A stretch of DNA of 7,302 nucleotides from Thermoplasmatota archaeon (GTDB taxonomy: Archaea; Thermoplasmatota; E2; DHVEG-1). The DNA lies in contig JAGXLH010000078.1 of the NCBI GenBank assembly GCA_018334795.1, forward strand, positions 1 to 7,302. Reading direction: 5' to 3'. Both the position numbers and the translations under genes were made by a program. Shown here piece after piece: positions 5,366 through 7,302 of the stretch. Each line of letters starts with the position of its first letter. Within the stretch, counting starts at the first letter, position 1. The notes under the pieces were generated by a model. The model had not been told where the DNA came from, did no database searches, and saw nothing but the letters and a program-made list of their open reading frames with translations.

Positions 5366-5497
5366 ATGATGAAAAGAACAACTATCAGTCTTTCGGATGG
5401 AGACTTTAAACAACTTAAAGAATTAGCAAATAAAGAGCTTCGTCCTATCAGTAGTCAGATCATTTATATGATGAGATATTACATTGATAATAAATAG
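5366..5497 (+). CDS. Arc/CopG-like ribbon-helix-helix protein (copy 2)
   Basis: This 43-residue paralogue of copy 1 has strand RTTISLS (4-10), first helix DFKQLKELANKE (13-24), turn RPIS (26-29) and second helix SQIIYMMRYYID (30-41). The presumed DNA-contacting strand residues R4, T6 and S8 and the whole RTTISLS ribbon match copy 1 exactly, while helix surfaces differ (KSE to DGD, H to L, R to S). The two proteins may therefore recognise related sites and could form mixed dimers. A GTGAT partial ribosome site lies 5 bases before the first ATG, and a second ATG follows immediately. No toxin-like gene is next to it. Like copy 1 it was read directly from the sequence. Confidence 0.85.
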   Translation: MMKRTTISLSDGDFKQLKELANKELRPISSQIIYMMRYYIDNK

Positions 5498-5513
5498 TAC
5501 GTGATTTTCATTA

Positions 5514-5531
5514 CAGGGTAAGCAACCCCTG
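5514..5531 (+). repeat. Short hairpin after RHH copy 2, possible terminator
   Basis: CAGGG (5514-5518) pairs with CCCTG (5527-5531) around an 8-base loop, starting 17 bases past the stop of RHH copy 2. No T tract follows, so a terminator role is uncertain. The near-palindrome CTGATTAACCAG (5529-5540) overlaps its right arm. Confidence 0.3.
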
Positions 5532-5561
5532 ATTAACCAGACTTGTTAGCATAATAACTAT

Positions 5562-5723
5562 ATGCAGATGGGATATACTTTAATTGTAAGAACTAAGAGA
5601 TGGTTTTTTTTGGTACAGAAACATCGAACGATGTACATTGTTCCAGTTTCAACGATGGTTACCCATTATAAAGTGGCTGAACTGAACGGTATTAATCGGA
5701 ATTATCCAAAGATGGTGCCGTGA
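5562..5723 (+). CDS. Possible 53-residue protein of unknown function
   Basis: An ORF starting ATG-CAG-ATG encodes a basic product containing GYTLIVRTKRWFFLVQKHRT, then MYIVPVSTMVTHYKVAELN and a PKMVP end. I recognise no family. The stretch is visibly richer in G and C than the DNA on both sides, and it uses CTG, CGG, CCG and CTG-type codons uncommon in the neighbouring genes, so it may have a different origin. No ribosome site precedes it, and the start codon lies in the small dyad GCATA (5549-5553)/TATGC (5561-5565). The 14-base palindrome ACATCG-AA-CGATGT (5621-5634) lies inside. The composition shift could equally mark a structured RNA, and another frame (ATG 5600) gives 23 codons. Confidence 0.3.
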   Translation: MQMGYTLIVRTKRWFFLVQKHRTMYIVPVSTMVTHYKVAELNGINRNYPKMVP

Positions 5724-5793
5724 GATGAGGTCACTAACTCTCTTATCCTCCAGATTTTACATAGACTTTGTCAGTTAATCTTAAGCGAAATAA

Positions 5794-5801
5794 TTTTTTT
5801 T
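5794..5801 (+). terminator. T8 tract, candidate terminator before the secreted-protein gene
   Basis: Eight consecutive T follow the GC-richer stretch and precede the promoter of the large secreted protein. They could end a transcript covering the possible 53-codon ORF. No strong hairpin precedes it. Confidence 0.35.
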
Positions 5802-5832
5802 ACCTCCACAAAAAAACTATGTTTTCAAACAC

Positions 5833-5875
5833 TTATATATGGTTTCCTTATTACGTGCAAGGTGAAGTGGGAGAG
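5833..5875 (+). promoter_or_regulatory. TATA box and ribosome site of the beta-propeller gene
   Basis: TTATATAT at 5833-5840 would start transcription near 5860. GGTGA (5861-5865) and GGGAGAG (5869-5875) are purine-rich, Shine-Dalgarno-like sites; the latter ends 3 bases before the ATG at 5879 and the former 13 bases before. The pairing of one signal at each expected distance supports both the start choice and an independent transcript. Confidence 0.5.
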
Positions 5876-5878
5876 ATT

Positions 5879-7302
5879 ATGAAAAAGACATTAGTATTAT
5901 TAGCTGCAGGTCTTTTTTTAAGTTCTGCATTAATTGGAATAAACCTAACACAGAATGTTAAAGCAGAAAACTTTGGATCAGATATACACGCTAGCCCAGG
6001 TTATGGAAGAAAACCAGATATAGCACTTGATAACTCTGACAACATATATTTAGCCTGGAACGCAGTAAAGTTTGCAAAATCTATCGATAGTGGAGAAACC
6101 TTTAGTGACCCTTTAGACATTAGTGATGGATATGTACCATCTATTGCCGTTGATGACAGTAACAATATTCATGTCGCGGTAGGGGATAAAGGCAACATTT
6201 ATTATACAAAATCCACAGATGGCGGAGAAACTTTCAGTGATCCCGTAGTAATAAGCGACAGCCCTGGTGGTGACAATCCTGATATCGCTACGTTTGAAGA
6301 TAATGTTTACATTGTATGGACTGCCTCATATTTAGAAAACCTATCTTTGGATAAATCCATAGATGGAAATGGTTTCGGAACAGATGTCAGAGTGAATGGC
6401 CCCGAAGACAGGCCAGCGGATCCAGCTATTGCTATTGGATCTGATGAAACCATTTATGTAGCCTTCGAGAACGGGCTTGGCTTTGGAGATGCCGATATAA
6501 GAGTTGTTACATCTACTGATCAAGGATCAACGTTTGACCCAAGCGTAGCAATTGAAGACCCGGATAATAACATGTATGCCCCTTCCATCGCTGCTTTGGG
6601 TACAGATAAAGTATATGTAAGCTACTGGAGCCAGGGGATAAACCGTGTACGATGCAGCCGATCAACTAATAGTGCAGATTCTTTCAGTACACCTGTTAAT
6701 GTCAGCCATAATTCAGGTGCAACACTAGCAGGTGGTCACGTTGGTGACATCAAAGTACATCCATGTGGAAAAATCTTTGTAACCTGGCATGATGATTCCA
6801 GCGGTGAGGATGCAGTTTATTTTGCAAATTCAACTGATGGAGGAACAACTTTTGGTGAAAATTTCAAGGTAAATGATGGATCAGAAGCAGCGTACCATCC
6901 CAAAATAGCAGTAGGTTCGGATACCCAAACATATATTGTATGGGCTGATAGCAGAGACGACGGCAATCTTTTCTTCGATAAAGCTGCTGATGCCACTTGG
7001 CCTAGCCAGGTAACTGATCTACAGGCAACGCAGAAGACTAATACTTCAGTAACACTTAGTTGGACTGCTCCGGGGGATAATTTTGATCTGGAATCAGTTT
7101 CATCGTATGATATTCGATATTCTACTTCAAGTATCACAGAAAGTAATTGGAATGATGCAACTTTGGTTTCTGAAACAATAGTTATTGATGAAGCAGGGAG
7201 TACAGAAAGTATAAACATAACAGGTTTAGACAAGGGCACTGATTATTATTTTGCGTTGAAAGCAAGTGATGAAGTACCGAATACTTCCCCGGTTTCAAAT
7301 GT
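5879..7302 (+). CDS. Secreted Asp-box (BNR/sialidase-like) beta-propeller with a fibronectin type III domain, 3' end cut by window
   Basis: The frame stays open for 474 codons to the window edge, so the C-terminus is missing. A signal peptide (MKKTLVLLAAGLFLSSALIG, cleavage probably after VKA near 29) sends it out of the cell. Residues about 35-370 carry repeated Asp-box motifs (S-x-D-x-G-x-T-F type): clear at 68-75, 112-119, 212-219 and 318-325, and degenerate at about 160-167 and 262-269. They alternate with strands such as NIYLAW (55-60), NVYIVW (142-147), TIYVAF (191-196), KIFVTW (298-303) and TYIVWAD (351-357). This gives a six- or seven-bladed propeller. Residues about 375-474 form a fibronectin type III domain (PSQVTDLQA, VTLSWTAPGD, YDIRYS, ITGLDKGTDYYFALKASDE). 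Sialidases share the fold, but no arginine-triad active site is evident, so I infer a surface adhesion or glycan-contact role rather than an enzyme. More domains or a sorting tail may follow beyond the edge. Confidence 0.9.
   Translation, partial: MKKTLVLLAAGLFLSSALIGINLTQNVKAENFGSDIHASPGYGRKPDIALDNSDNIYLAWNAVKFAKSIDSGETFSDPLDISDGYVPSIAVDDSNNIHVAVGDKGNIYYTKSTDGGETFSDPVVISDSPGGDNPDIATFEDNVYIVWTASYLENLSLDKSIDGNGFGTDVRVNGPEDRPADPAIAIGSDETIYVAFENGLGFGDADIRVVTSTDQGSTFDPSVAIEDPDNNMYAPSIAALGTDKVYVSYWSQGINRVRCSRSTNSADSFSTPVNVSHNSGATLAGGHVGDIKVHPCGKIFVTWHDDSSGEDAVYFANSTDGGTTFGENFKVNDGSEAAYHPKIAVGSDTQTYIVWADSRDDGNLFFDKAADATWPSQVTDLQATQKTNTSVTLSWTAPGDNFDLESVSSYDIRYSTSSITESNWNDATLVSETIVIDEAGSTESINITGLDKGTDYYFALKASDEVPNTSPVSN

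Noticed and set aside
5052..5497. Classic toxin-antitoxin operon
   Set aside because: Both genes are antitoxin-like RHH proteins and no toxin-sized ORF lies beside either one.
4316..5878. tRNA, rRNA or insertion-sequence content in the gene-poor stretch
   Set aside because: No T-loop-like GTTCRA pattern with matching acceptor stems, no transposase fragment and no flanking terminal inverted repeats with target duplication were found by eye.
6817..7239. 140-codon minus-strand ORF opposite the beta-propeller/FN3 gene
   Set aside because: The plus strand in this interval encodes clear Asp-box and FN3 sequence. The antisense frame has no recognisable features.

Overview
This AT-rich window most likely comes from an archaeon. 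The evidence is a secreted protein with an archaeosortase-type C-terminal tail (TPGFE, hydrophobic stretch, KRKR), TATA-like boxes about 25 bases before several genes, T-tract terminators, and leaderless or weakly led small genes. Thermoplasmatota-like lineages, or other archaea with PGF/PGFE-type tails, fit best, but the lineage cannot be fixed from this sequence alone.

Layout. (1) Bases 1-2938, plus strand: a two-gene operon of a SagB/ThcOx-type flavin dehydrogenase and, overlapping it by 8 bases, a 694-residue YyaL/SSP411-type protein (thioredoxin-like domain with CHWCH plus an alpha/alpha barrel). (2) Bases 2965-3727, minus strand and convergent with the operon: a 72-residue, two-helix membrane protein with an H-x13-H pair, then a signal-peptide protein whose ectodomain resembles a superoxide reductase/desulfoferrodoxin core. 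Together they look like a small membrane redox unit. (3) Bases 3806-4255, minus strand: an orphan single-domain response regulator with its own terminator. (4) Bases about 4392-5830: a gene-poor accessory stretch holding a possible 29-codon gene, a long region of inverted repeats, two tandem paralogous Arc/CopG-like ribbon-helix-helix (RHH) genes of 48 and 43 residues, each with a candidate operator at its promoter, and a possible 53-codon ORF of different composition. (5) Bases 5879 to the right edge, plus strand: the first 474 residues of a secreted Asp-box beta-propeller followed by a fibronectin type III domain. The gene has no stop inside the window.

The RHH cluster, with its repeats and unusual RNA/DNA structures, is the part ordinary annotation explains least. 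The second is the proposed membrane redox pair. Genes in regions 1, 3 and 5 belong to recognisable families, although YyaL proteins and stand-alone SagB proteins have no settled physiological role.
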